Source: Mycolicibacterium iranicum (GTDB taxonomy: Bacteria > Actinomycetota > Actinomycetes > Mycobacteriales > Mycobacteriaceae). Taken from it: a stretch of DNA of 64,000 nt. Of this stretch, positions 18,050 to 27,527 are shown piece by piece (position 1 is the first letter of the stretch; the number at the start of each line of letters is the position of its first letter). The position numbers were made by a program, and so were the translations under genes. Below the pieces are notes generated by a model. It was not told the DNA's origin and ran no database searches. It was given only the letters and a program-made list of their open reading frames with translations. The stretch lies in assembly GCF_014190915.1 (NCBI RefSeq), contig NZ_JACHVU010000002.1, positions 310,001 to 374,000 on the forward strand. Reading direction: 5' to 3'.

Positions 18050-19695
18050 CAGACCGAATCGCAATACAGCGAGCCAAACTCGGATCGTTGACGAAGATCG
18101 GCCAAGGTGGCCAAGGCGTCGTCTACAGCGCACCCGGTTTCAGAACTAAGTTTACCGATACGATGGTGTTCAAGGAGTATAGGCCAGAAGCTCTGCAGGA
18201 CATGAACTTTGACGCGCTCGCGGCAATGCCTACGCTGGTCGAGGAGTCAATGTCCTATGAAGATGCCGAACGACTCATCTCGATCGCCGCTTGGCCGTGC
18301 GCCCTTGTGGAAGACAACGGCTCACCAATTGGCCAAGTGATGCCGGCGATTCCCGATCGATTCACGATTCCGTTGACCACCGCGAAGGGGACTGCGCCGG
18401 CTAACGCAGAGCTTCAGCATTTGCTGAACCATAAATCGATACTTGCCGCTCGCGGTATTGCATTGGCTGAGGAGACGCGATATGCGCTGCTCCGAGAGAT
18501 CGCGAGTGATCTCGCTTTCCTGCACCAGAATTCGATATGCGTCGGCGACATATCGCCCAAGAATTTGTTATTCAGCCTCGAACCTGTACAAGCCTATTTC
18601 ATCGATTGCGACACCATGAGAGTGGGAGGGATTTCGGCTTTACCCCAGGTCGAGACTCCAGGATGGGAGGTGCCGCAGAACGAGGAACTAGCGACAATTT
18701 ATTCCGACTCCTACAAGCTGGCATTGTTGGCTCTCCGCCTACTTGTCGGCGACCAGGATGTTCGCGACCCGCAGCGCTTGCCGTCAATGACGCCGAGACT
18801 TCTGACCAAACTGATCGTCGATACCTTAAGCAGTACACCAAGTAGACGGCCGCTTCCGATGGCGTGGACGTACATTCTCGGCCACGCTATCGAGGAAGCT
18901 CAGCAGCGACGGTTCGACGCGAGCGCCACGGAACAATCTGACGAAGCCCCAGCCCCAGCAATTCCAGTCGTGCGTTCACGACCTAAGCCTCAATCTGCCA
19001 GGAAAGCCGCTGGAACGACTTCTGCAACTCCTCCGCCACGTCGGATAGCACCTCCGCCCACAAACTCACCAATGTCGCTCACTTCAGGTTCAACGTCTGT
19101 ACGCCAGGATGCGGTTGTCGGCGTGGCGATCGCTGTCGTCGCCATCTTGATGGTAATAGGCGTCGTCGTAGCAATCGCTTCGTGGTCTGACGACAGTTCC
19201 GATAACCGAACCGCCAGACCTTCAAGCGCCTATGAGGAGCCGACATCGAGCAGGCCGCGACAGGCGCCAACAAATGACTCGACTCAGGATCCTGAGGAGC
19301 ATTCAGATGGTCTGAATCCAACTCGGGCGCCCCAAACCGCTACGCCCGCCATTCGAACCGGTCCGCCGCCGCGCGCCGATCTCTATAGCGGCCCAGATCC
19401 AACTGGCCGTAACTGCGGCTCAATCGATCTCGGCCGATACAACCTCAGCGCAGCACGTGGGTCCGAGGCGACCAGCTGCTACTTTGCGGAGAGTGTGGGA
19501 AACGCGTACGTCGCCAGAAACCCTGACCCGAGGACGACAACCAACATCGCTGCCGCTGGAGCGGTTGATTGCAGAGATGTCCCGACAAACCCTCCGTGCA
19601 GCGGATCTAACTTCGTCATGCGATGCGTCATGCAGGGCACGCAAGAGTGGATCACGTGTAGGGGTGGAAACCGTGCTGTGGTCTACATCTACTGA
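18046..19695 (+). CDS. Atypical membrane-anchored Ser/Thr kinase of the TerY-P triad
   Basis: 549 residues. The N-terminal kinase fold (about 10-285) has the glycine loop IGQGGQGVVY, a lysine in VFKEYRP, the catalytic aspartate in VGDISPKNLLF (HRD changed to VGD) and the metal aspartate in IDCDTMRVGG (DFG changed to DCD). This variant pattern is characteristic of the kinases of vWA-PP2C-kinase triads and need not mean inactivity. A Pro/Ser-rich linker precedes a transmembrane helix (VVGVAIAVVAILMVIGVVVA, about 352-376) and an outer domain with four cysteines. The external part is unusual for a triad kinase and suggests that it senses something outside the membrane. It ends four bases before the serine hydrolase gene. 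Confidence 0.85.
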   Translation: MTDRIAIQRAKLGSLTKIGQGGQGVVYSAPGFRTKFTDTMVFKEYRPEALQDMNFDALAAMPTLVEESMSYEDAERLISIAAWPCALVEDNGSPIGQVMPAIPDRFTIPLTTAKGTAPANAELQHLLNHKSILAARGIALAEETRYALLREIASDLAFLHQNSICVGDISPKNLLFSLEPVQAYFIDCDTMRVGGISALPQVETPGWEVPQNEELATIYSDSYKLALLALRLLVGDQDVRDPQRLPSMTPRLLTKLIVDTLSSTPSRRPLPMAWTYILGHAIEEAQQRRFDASATEQSDEAPAPAIPVVRSRPKPQSARKAAGTTSATPPPRRIAPPPTNSPMSLTSGSTSVRQDAVVGVAIAVVAILMVIGVVVAIASWSDDSSDNRTARPSSAYEEPTSSRPRQAPTNDSTQDPEEHSDGLNPTRAPQTATPAIRTGPPPRADLYSGPDPTGRNCGSIDLGRYNLSAARGSEATSCYFAESVGNAYVARNPDPRTTTNIAAAGAVDCRDVPTNPPCSGSNFVMRCVMQGTQEWITCRGGNRAVVYIY

Positions 19696-19698
19696 CCG

Positions 19699-20679
19699 AT
19701 GAATCACGACCCAAGAAATTCGAGGCGTGAGCCACAGGGCGGTCGCGCTCCGCGGACTCTTGATCGCATACGCGGCGTTCTGCTGGCTATGCTTGTAGGT
19801 TGTGTCGTTGCTGCAGGAGGCGCACTTTATTTCCTGGTCCTACCGGAATCAGCACAATCATCAACCCAACCAGATGCGGATCCCGTGACTGCAGCGGGTT
19901 CCGAGCAGCCACCCCCAGGACCTTTCGAACCTATTGCGCCACCTCTAACTCTTAGCACCACAGTTCCGGAAGTCACGTCCTTGGCGGATTCGTTCGGAGC
20001 GCTTTCGCCGTTGGTCGACGGTGAAGTCGGAGTTGCTATCGCGCCCATCGGCAAAGGTTCCGCTGAACTGTTTGGTGATGTGGGCACGGGGCCCGCGTGG
20101 TCTACCTCGAAGGTGCCGGTAGTCATGGCAGCCGAGCGCGAACACGGCTCCCTCACCGCATCTATGGCAGCGGCGATCACTCGGTCCGACAACGCTGCGG
20201 CAGAGGAAGTGTGGACGTCCCTCGGCGTCCCTGAAACCGCAGCGGCCAAAGTCGAAGCAGTCCTCCGCGAGGCCGGCGTATCGACTGTCGTTCAGTCTGA
20301 ACGTATCCGACCTGGTTACACTGCATTTGGACAAACCATCTGGTCACTGCAAGACCAAGCGACATTCGTCGCCAACGCGGCATGTGACCCACGATCTGCA
20401 TCAGTCCTCAATCTGATGGGCCAGATTGAACCGGGCCAGTCCTGGGGGCTTGGTCGGATCCCCGGATCCAAATTCAAGGGCGGATGGGGCCCGTCTGAAT
20501 CCGGGGCGTACTTGGTTCGCCAATTCGGATTAGTACCAACTACAGATGGAGAGGTCGCGATAGCCATCGCTGTCCGGCCGGCATCGGGGTCCTTTGAGGC
20601 TGGAACTCAGGCTCTGGACATCGTTGCCGATTGGATCGCCGACCACTTGTCTCAGATGCCTTTGGGCCGTTGCGCCTAG
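19699..20679 (+). CDS. Membrane-anchored class-A beta-lactamase-like serine hydrolase
   Basis: 326 residues. A basic N-terminus and one transmembrane helix (GVLLAMLVGCVVAAGGALYFLV, about 27-48) anchor an external domain. The active-site elements of the serine beta-lactamase / DD-peptidase fold are visible: SxxK in AWSTSKVPV (Ser about 135), SDN in AAITRSDNAA (about 159), and a KGG in place of KTG in SKFKGGWG (about 259). The spacing from SxxK to SDN is about 25 residues, against about 60 in class A enzymes, so the loop between helices 2 and 5 is missing. It is probably not a true beta-lactamase; a cell-wall or ligand-sensing role fits. Its start is four bases after the kinase, so it belongs to the same operon and is an unusual fourth member. 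Confidence 0.75.
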   Translation: MNHDPRNSRREPQGGRAPRTLDRIRGVLLAMLVGCVVAAGGALYFLVLPESAQSSTQPDADPVTAAGSEQPPPGPFEPIAPPLTLSTTVPEVTSLADSFGALSPLVDGEVGVAIAPIGKGSAELFGDVGTGPAWSTSKVPVVMAAEREHGSLTASMAAAITRSDNAAAEEVWTSLGVPETAAAKVEAVLREAGVSTVVQSERIRPGYTAFGQTIWSLQDQATFVANAACDPRSASVLNLMGQIEPGQSWGLGRIPGSKFKGGWGPSESGAYLVRQFGLVPTTDGEVAIAIAVRPASGSFEAGTQALDIVADWIADHLSQMPLGRCA

Positions 20680-21092
20680 CGGCTCGCCACAGGATGACTT
20701 CTTTTGGCATGAATGTCGTGGTGGTCGTGCTCAAACAATGACCGGCGCGCGAGTCCAAACACGGCGTTCATAGCTATGAACGGAAACGCCTCGGTCTCGG
20801 CCGTCAGCCGGCCGCGTCCCCGGTCCATCGCCTCCGATGGCGGCGCAGGTCCAGCGTCGAGCGACCTGTTCTGGAAGGTCTTGAAAAATCCGGACTGTCA
20901 GTTCGTAGGGGATCATTAGTGCGGCCCCGGTCGCCTGCGAAGTCGACCAAATCACCACGAGGGTCCGAGTTCTTATTCGGCTGCACCCTTTGGCGGGGTC
21001 TCACGTGATGTTTGGTGGTTATGGGACGGCGCTTCGCGTCACATTAGGACCGGAGACTGAACGCCGCGACGCTCTCTGTAGCGTGTTCACGA
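20680..21092. other. 413-bp region between two gene blocks, no gene supported
   Basis: This stretch separates the end of the serine hydrolase gene (plus strand) from the end of the giant zinc-SNF2 gene (minus strand), so both transcripts terminate into it. Short frames exist on both strands but have no family resemblance, start context or sensible composition. I found no tRNA-like T-arm or acceptor end and no clear direct repeat that could be an attachment site. Confidence 0.5.
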
Positions 21093-24000
21093 TCAATCTA
21101 CTGCCGATGTCAGCCGCTGTTCCAAGTACCGAGTCACCGACGGATTGGCAATGATCTGCTTCTCTCCGTCAGCCCCGTGAAGTCCCCAGTGTGACTTCGA
21201 CTGCTCGACCACAACGGTGTGTAATGAATCCGTTCCAATCAGCATGCCCCGAGTAAACATAAGCCGCCCGTGCTGTCGCGCCTCCTTCCGCGTAGGCGGC
21301 CTTGTCGATGCGCACGCGTGGCAGAAGTATGTGCCGGCCGACGGCTCACGAACGCAGCGCTTGCAGATCGGTGAAGTGCAGCAGTCACACGTAACTATGC
21401 CGTCGACACACGCGGCACAGCAGAGTTGCTCGCAATAGCCGCAGCGCTCGTGCCTCGACCCGAAGTGTCCTTGGCGGTCGATTTCTCCCACGTCGAGTAG
21501 TTGTCTCGTGTTTTGATCAGGGCGACGGGCATCGGTTTGGCCGGGCGCCAGGGAAACCTCGTACCGCCATTGTTGATCTCCGATGGCTACGATCTGCTCG
21601 ACGGTCGTACCGATCTCCAGGCGGCTTCGCGGCGTCTGATGGGTGTTCTTCCGCAGCAGAAGACGGAGCTCGTTCGGGAGTACCGCGAGCGGCGGTGTCG
21701 TGACGCGCTCACCAGGCAGCCAGCACGACAACGCATCCAGGGTGGAGTCGTCTTGAGTACGCGGTCCGGTCCTCACTCGCCCGTGCGGGACCACGCTGAC
21801 CTCGGCTGCGGTGGCATTCGAGACGCCGGAAAGTTTGATTGCTTTGCGATCGGTGAAGACACCGACCTCGTCGCTATCTCCAAGTCCCATGTGGCGGGAC
21901 AGAAGCGTGGCGGCAGGGGCATGTTCGGACGCGGAAATCGCAAACCACGCGAGCTCGTCACCGGTTCGTACCCCGAGTGCTGCGAGGCCGGCCATACCTA
22001 CGATCGCAGCTTCGGTGTTCCTGAGACGGGCGATTTTGTGAATCGTGGGTGATGGGTGCCAAGCGTCTATCACCCACGAAAGGGCCTGCTCAGCGTCCTG
22101 CCATTCGGCGATCGTTTCCTGCTCGTTCGCGTTGTCGATAGTGATATCGCTGATTCCGGCGGGGACGATCGCGACGTCGAATCCGCTGCGCTCCCAGCGC
22201 ATCGACAGAGGTTGCGCTGACGGTTGACCCATTTCGTGAAGGAGGGCCTGAAGCCGAGCAGAAGCCCGCGAGACGGGTTCGGGCAATGCGGCCATCGGTG
22301 GAAATTGCGCTACCACCGCGGTTGCGAGATCGCCGTCGGCTGTCGGCTGTCCGTGCGGACTCCGACCTGAGGCGGCGATCGCAGGTACAGACCACGCGGC
22401 ATGGAAGGAACGCCTCGAATTGACCACAACTCGTGGTTCGGTTCGGGGAATCTCCGTCGGAAGCGGCTCTGTCGTCGGGTACACCTGAGTGTGGAGTGCA
22501 CGACTCGCCGCGAGTCGCAAGCGGTACTGTTCGTCGATCAGCGACCTGTCGAAAGCGACCCATCGATGGAGAGCGCGGTCACGCACGATCGCCTGCTCAT
22601 AGGTGCTGCCGCGGTTGATGATCACCACGAGGGCATCGGCGTCCGACCCTCCATAAACACTCGCGCCCTCTGCGGCGAGCTCCTTAGGAAGGCGCGACCG
22701 TAGGTCCTCGGTCAGTGGAGCGAGCTCAGTACACGCGGGACAGAGATCGTCGACGCGGCAGGACCCACACATTGTCCGGTCACACATGGCACACGGTGTG
22801 ACCGTCGGGTCTCGCCCGCAGTCCGCACATGCGTGGTCATCACACAAGAGACAGCGCACATCGCAGACTTTGTGCGAAGTCGTGAGGCACCGTCGACACA
22901 CACCATGGGTACATCCCGGGCAGACGATTGATGCCAGGTGCTCCAACTCGTCGCATGCACGGCACGCCCACGTTTCGCATGCGGCACAGAGTGCTGCGGT
23001 GCTTGCGGCGTAAAAGTGTCCGTCGCGGCATACACCGAAATCCGACTTTCTGATGCCGACGTCGTCAACACGGGGGGCGAGTGGGGTGCCGTCGAATGTC
23101 TGGTAGACGTGCGTGCCGGTTCCGTGTCCTTGCCAGGTCTCGCGGACTTCCAGTCCATTGCACAGCGCCGCTGTGAAGGGCCGTTCAGCTTGGGACGCCA
23201 AGGCTGTGGCGAGTTCGCCGGCAATCACGGTCAGCTGTTGGGCCACAGCGGGGTCAGGCTGGATTCCGAACGCCGATAGCGACGCGCTGTCCGCTGGAAC
23301 GATCTCGGCATCTGCTGCAAGTTCCACAAGGTCTGCGATCGGTCGGATACTGCGTTCTGCGATGGCGCATTCCGTCGGCGAGGGGAAGTCGCCGGTGATC
23401 GTCAGGACCTCGTCGGTCCGCTTGCCCAGTCTGCCACCCGGCGTGCCGAGGACGCGTAGGTGCTCATAGCAGCCGAGCTGTTCGGCGGCTGAGAATTCAT
23501 CGGGACAGATGATCCATTCCCCGACGTTCTCGCCTGTGCGCTCCGCGGTGACCAACACCGCTTCGTTCCTGCGGTGCAAACGAACTCGAAGACCGTCGAT
23601 CTCGGCGGACCCGATCAACGTGTCATCCAAAGTGGGCTGGCACCAATCGATGTCGACGGCGTGCACATCGGTTATCTCTAGGGCGCCGTCGTCTGTGACG
23701 AAGCAGGACTCGCGAACGAGACGGCCGTCCTCGATATAGGTATCGACGAAGTGCGATCGGTGTGTGACGAGAACGGAGGGGCGCATCGGTGGCGGCGCGC
23801 TGTGCCGAAGCTTCGTCAGAAGGGAACCCAGGGCGAAATCAGTTTCGGCGACTACAGATACCTCTGGCGCAACTGGGATGTCGTCGATGGCATCTAAGAC
23901 CAGGGATGAGTCGGCCGACGGGATGGTCGACAGTTCAACGGTGACTTCCCGAGTGCTGTGCAGAAGTGTGCGTGAGGGGGACCTCGGGTTGTCTCGGTTG

Positions 24001-27000
24001 GTGAGGTCGCGCTTCGTCAGGCCGCAGTCGAGTGGGAGACCGTTGAGCTGGGCGTAGGCGCGCAGTCTTGCGCGCCGCGGATCTTGTAAGTCGGCAGTGT
24101 CGACCACAATGGTGGGCGCTCCCGAAGCCCGCCGTGTAAGAGTGCACACCCGTTCCCCGACATGTAATACACTGTCACGGTTCATCTTCCAGGCGATGGC
24201 GTACTCGTCATCCAGCTCGGGAACCCTGTCGGGCGATGCACAGGGGAGGCAGAGACCTTCGCTCTGACGTCGGCATCGGCCACACGTCTGTACGTCACAT
24301 ACTGGGCATGCCTCGAAAACCGCATCGTCTCCGCAGGCTCCGCACAACCAGCGGTCGCACGAGGAGCAGTGCGTCGTTTCGGAGTCATCAATCCAGTGCA
24401 TCTCGGAGCACAGGGCCAGCACGCCGATGGCACACCCGGTGACAGCGCTGTCCACAGCGGGGGGCTCAGCGATTCCCCATTGGTAGGTCAGGGTTTTCTC
24501 GTCGCCGCTGGGGCCGACCCATGCTTCTTCCACCAGCCAGTCGTCTTCGTCCAGGGTGACGGCGAGTACCTTCGCACGGGCTCGGACGTCGGGTGCCCGC
24601 GTGAGCCGACGTTCTTCTGACCGTAGAGCCCTGTGGAGGCGTGCTCGATCTTCACCGGTTGCTTCGGCGATCTGTGCTTTGTATCCGCCGGTCACCCGAG
24701 CGAGTTCCTGGTTTTGCTCCTTCTCCACGCTTCTCGCGCGTTCGCGGCGCAGCTTTTCGAGTTGAGAGGATGCGGCGCGCTCGAACTTCGCGATCACGGT
24801 CGGCGCCGTTCCGAACGAAGCAGGCAGGGATTCTCCGTCCTGAAGCGGCCGTCGAGGCAGTTGCTGTTGCTGGTGCCCGTTGAGGTCAGCTGTGATGAGA
24901 TGCTCGGTGGTCGCGGCCTCGCCGACCGTAGCGCGAAACGTCGCTTGACCGCTCCACGAGCCAGTGGGCACGAGGCGTCGACGCACCAGGCTGATACTCG
25001 GCCCATGCCGATAGGGGCTGGGACCGATGTCGTCGGGGATCACCGGGACGGTGGCGTGCATGTCGCCGCGAACACGCAGGAGCCCGAGCAGTTCGTCGAA
25101 GACGGGTGAGCCGACGGCGCACAGCTCGGCGTCGGGGTGATGTTCGAGTCCGAATCGGTCAAAGGCCAGATGCATCGTGGTCCGCCCACCGAGCTCCTGC
25201 TCGAACTCCTCGTCGAACGATGCCGTCAGGAAGGCCCCGTCCCCTTCGCCGGTGTCATGCACTATTCGGACGTCGAGCGCCCTCAGAACGTTCCGTACCC
25301 ACGTCTGTACACGCCGCTGTCGCATCCGCGCTCGTTCGCTGACCTCGGGGGCAAGGTCTGTACTGCCCGCTTTCGTGAGCCCCTTGCGATGCTCAAAGGC
25401 CGACGTCATCCACTGGCTCATGCCGCTGTCGGCGGCGATCAGCTCGGATGCCTTTTCGCGGGCGTGGATCAGCTCGGTACCCAGTTGATTGAGCAGCGTG
25501 TTCATCTTGGAGTCGTTGTCGGCGAAGAGCGCCTCCATCACGCGTGTTTCGAAGCTCGCCGCCTTGGAGTCATCGAGTTCGCCGAGAATGGTCGTCACCT
25601 GGCCGAACAAGAGCTCGAACATGCGGAGCTTTTCGGCGAGAAGCCGAAATACGCTCTCGTCAATGGTTTTCTGAGCGTAGAGGTTGGCGACGAACACCTC
25701 GTCTTTCGGCTGGGTCAGCCGGTCCACACGCCCGATCCGCTGCTCGATGCGCATCGGATTCCATGGAAGGTCATAGTTCAACACGCAGTTGCAGAACTGC
25801 AGGTTCTGGCCCTCCGCGCCCGCGTCGGTGGAGATCATGATCGGGACGTTGCCCGACCGAAACGCGGCGATGGTATTGGCGCGTTCGGTCGCTGACATTG
25901 ATCCGTGGAAAGCCCGTGCGGTCAATCCCTCGGCGTCGATCCGACGGAGGAGTCCGGTGACAGTGTCGGTGTGCTGGGTGAAGATGAGGACTCGGCCATG
26001 TTCGCCCAACCATTTCCGGGTGATCTGGAGCGCGCGGTCTTCACGCGCTGAACCTTTGATGTCCATGGCAAGATGACCGATCTCATGCAGCACCTCGCGT
26101 ACCCGTGCATCGGGATGCCGTTCGGCCATCCGTAGCGCCGTGGTTCCCATCGAGAACGGACTTGCGGTCAACCGCAACGCCAAACTGCGCCGCCGCATCG
26201 CATCGCCACGATCCCGCATCACATTGCGCAGCAGGTCGGTCGCCAGGGCGTAGAGCTCATGCTCGCGGGCGCCGAGAGTGATCGGGACGTCGACTGCTTT
26301 GCGCACCACGCGATCGACACCGGCCTGCGCGCGCGTGGTGCGGATCATTACGCTGCTGATCAGGCGGCGGAGCGCGGCGGGGTCTTTGGGTGTCCGTGGG
26401 TCGTAGCCCGTCATGAACTGGCGCTTGAAATCGGAAACCGACGTGAAGGTGCCAGGTCGGAGTAGCTCCACCAGCCGGTACAACTCGAGCAGATCGTTCT
26501 GCACGGGTGTGGCGGTGAGGAACAAGGCGTAGCGACAGCTGGTGGTCAGCGCGGTGATGAGGTCTCTGGTTTTACGGGCTCCTGACCCCGCAGCACGGTG
26601 CGCCTCGTCGAGAATGACGATGTCCCAGGGCTTCTTCGTCAGGACGTCAGCGTTGTTTCGGGCGAGTTGCATGCTCAAGATCAGCTTATCCTGCAGTCCG
26701 ACTTCCGGACCGCGGGCGGCAACCTCGAAGGCGAGATCGAACTTGGTGCTCATCTCCTCGCGCCATTGATCTCGGAGCGGCGCAGGGCACAGAATGAGCA
26801 CCCGCTTGGCGAGACCACGGAGTGTGAGTTCCTGGACCGCAAGACCGGCTTCGATGGTCTTGCCGAGACCGACCTCGTCAGCGAGAATTGCGCGTCCGCG
26901 CAGGCGAGACAACGCATGTCGTGCGACGGCTTCCTGGTGCGGCATCCGGTCGACATTGGACACGTCGACCGCCAGCAGCTCGTCGAAATCGTCCAACGTC

Positions 27001-27527
27001 GCCAACTCTTCACCCTGGAGGCGTAGCTCGACCAGTTCGAGCGGGTCGAATCCGGCCGCCTTGAGCTGCTCGGCGAGTAACTCGCGCGCCGAGCGGAGGA
27101 ATCCGATCGCCTTCTCCGCGGAGTTACCCCAGTCGTACTCAGTGTCAGCTTGGAACTGACGGTCCACGGTGGCCCGACGCCGCTTCGCTTTGGCTGCGGT
27201 GGATTTGACGACCGGAGTCGGGGGGGACACCACCACGGTGATCTCGCTGCGCGTACCAGGGGGCAGAAGTTGGAGGCGGTACACCTGACCGACAAGCCGC
27301 AGTCGGAGCAGTCCGCCGTCCTGGCCATAGTCTTGGAGGCGCTCGGTCAGAAGGTCGCCGGTAAGCTGGCGGCTACGCCCATTCCACTGTGCGAGGAAGG
27401 GTTCGCTTTCGAGCTCCAGCTGGATGCTCGAACTGTGCTCTGGCAGAAGGAGCGCGGCGCACTCACGCTCGGTCAGCCCGAGTTCACCGGTTTCGAGCAG
27501 CTGGTGGGTAATTCGCTTCTCGATCAT
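21093..27527 (-). CDS. Giant SNF2 helicase with multiple zinc-finger clusters (2144 residues)
   Basis: The N-terminal third is a SNF2-type DNA translocase: LADEVGLGKTIEAGL (Walker A, about residue 219), ILDEAHRAAG (about 306), LTATPVQND, then the C-lobe with STDAGAEGQNLQF and QRIGRVDRLTQ (about 596). The remaining roughly 1400 residues are unlike known SNF2 proteins. They hold three cysteine-rich clusters with repeated CxxC pairs at about residues 1042-1115 (CSSCDRWLCGACG, CPVCD), 1500-1603 (CAACETWACRACD, CPGC, CLLCDDHACADCG, CAMCDRTMCGSC) and 2020-2080 (CGYCEQLCCAAC, CDCC, CHAC). Each cluster looks like serial RING/B-box or treble-clef fingers, and long beta-rich segments lie between them. 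Its ATG overlaps the stop of the upstream DinG-RecQ gene (ATGA), so the two proteins are made together. The role is inferred as nucleic-acid defence. Confidence 0.85.
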   Translation of the reverse strand: MIEKRITHQLLETGELGLTERECAALLLPEHSSSIQLELESEPFLAQWNGRSRQLTGDLLTERLQDYGQDGGLLRLRLVGQVYRLQLLPPGTRSEITVVVSPPTPVVKSTAAKAKRRRATVDRQFQADTEYDWGNSAEKAIGFLRSARELLAEQLKAAGFDPLELVELRLQGEELATLDDFDELLAVDVSNVDRMPHQEAVARHALSRLRGRAILADEVGLGKTIEAGLAVQELTLRGLAKRVLILCPAPLRDQWREEMSTKFDLAFEVAARGPEVGLQDKLILSMQLARNNADVLTKKPWDIVILDEAHRAAGSGARKTRDLITALTTSCRYALFLTATPVQNDLLELYRLVELLRPGTFTSVSDFKRQFMTGYDPRTPKDPAALRRLISSVMIRTTRAQAGVDRVVRKAVDVPITLGAREHELYALATDLLRNVMRDRGDAMRRRSLALRLTASPFSMGTTALRMAERHPDARVREVLHEIGHLAMDIKGSAREDRALQITRKWLGEHGRVLIFTQHTDTVTGLLRRIDAEGLTARAFHGSMSATERANTIAAFRSGNVPIMISTDAGAEGQNLQFCNCVLNYDLPWNPMRIEQRIGRVDRLTQPKDEVFVANLYAQKTIDESVFRLLAEKLRMFELLFGQVTTILGELDDSKAASFETRVMEALFADNDSKMNTLLNQLGTELIHAREKASELIAADSGMSQWMTSAFEHRKGLTKAGSTDLAPEVSERARMRQRRVQTWVRNVLRALDVRIVHDTGEGDGAFLTASFDEEFEQELGGRTTMHLAFDRFGLEHHPDAELCAVGSPVFDELLGLLRVRGDMHATVPVIPDDIGPSPYRHGPSISLVRRRLVPTGSWSGQATFRATVGEAATTEHLITADLNGHQQQQLPRRPLQDGESLPASFGTAPTVIAKFERAASSQLEKLRRERARSVEKEQNQELARVTGGYKAQIAEATGEDRARLHRALRSEERRLTRAPDVRARAKVLAVTLDEDDWLVEEAWVGPSGDEKTLTYQWGIAEPPAVDSAVTGCAIGVLALCSEMHWIDDSETTHCSSCDRWLCGACGDDAVFEACPVCDVQTCGRCRRQSEGLCLPCASPDRVPELDDEYAIAWKMNRDSVLHVGERVCTLTRRASGAPTIVVDTADLQDPRRARLRAYAQLNGLPLDCGLTKRDLTNRDNPRSPSRTLLHSTREVTVELSTIPSADSSLVLDAIDDIPVAPEVSVVAETDFALGSLLTKLRHSAPPPMRPSVLVTHRSHFVDTYIEDGRLVRESCFVTDDGALEITDVHAVDIDWCQPTLDDTLIGSAEIDGLRVRLHRRNEAVLVTAERTGENVGEWIICPDEFSAAEQLGCYEHLRVLGTPGGRLGKRTDEVLTITGDFPSPTECAIAERSIRPIADLVELAADAEIVPADSASLSAFGIQPDPAVAQQLTVIAGELATALASQAERPFTAALCNGLEVRETWQGHGTGTHVYQTFDGTPLAPRVDDVGIRKSDFGVCRDGHFYAASTAALCAACETWACRACDELEHLASIVCPGCTHGVCRRCLTTSHKVCDVRCLLCDDHACADCGRDPTVTPCAMCDRTMCGSCRVDDLCPACTELAPLTEDLRSRLPKELAAEGASVYGGSDADALVVIINRGSTYEQAIVRDRALHRWVAFDRSLIDEQYRLRLAASRALHTQVYPTTEPLPTEIPRTEPRVVVNSRRSFHAAWSVPAIAASGRSPHGQPTADGDLATAVVAQFPPMAALPEPVSRASARLQALLHEMGQPSAQPLSMRWERSGFDVAIVPAGISDITIDNANEQETIAEWQDAEQALSWVIDAWHPSPTIHKIARLRNTEAAIVGMAGLAALGVRTGDELAWFAISASEHAPAATLLSRHMGLGDSDEVGVFTDRKAIKLSGVSNATAAEVSVVPHGRVRTGPRTQDDSTLDALSCWLPGERVTTPPLAVLPNELRLLLRKNTHQTPRSRLEIGTTVEQIVAIGDQQWRYEVSLAPGQTDARRPDQNTRQLLDVGEIDRQGHFGSRHERCGYCEQLCCAACVDGIVTCDCCTSPICKRCVREPSAGTYFCHACASTRPPTRKEARQHGRLMFTRGMLIGTDSLHTVVVEQSKSHWGLHGADGEKQIIANPSVTRYLEQRLTSAVD

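Noticed and set aside
19699..20679. True class A beta-lactamase conferring resistance
   Set aside because: The SxxK to SDN spacing is about 25 rather than 60 residues, KTG is KGG, and the omega-loop Glu is not evident, so only the fold is claimed.
20680..21092. tRNA or integrase attachment site at the block boundary
   Set aside because: No cloverleaf, T-arm GTTCRANTC or CCA-like end could be traced, and no integrase gene lies in the window.
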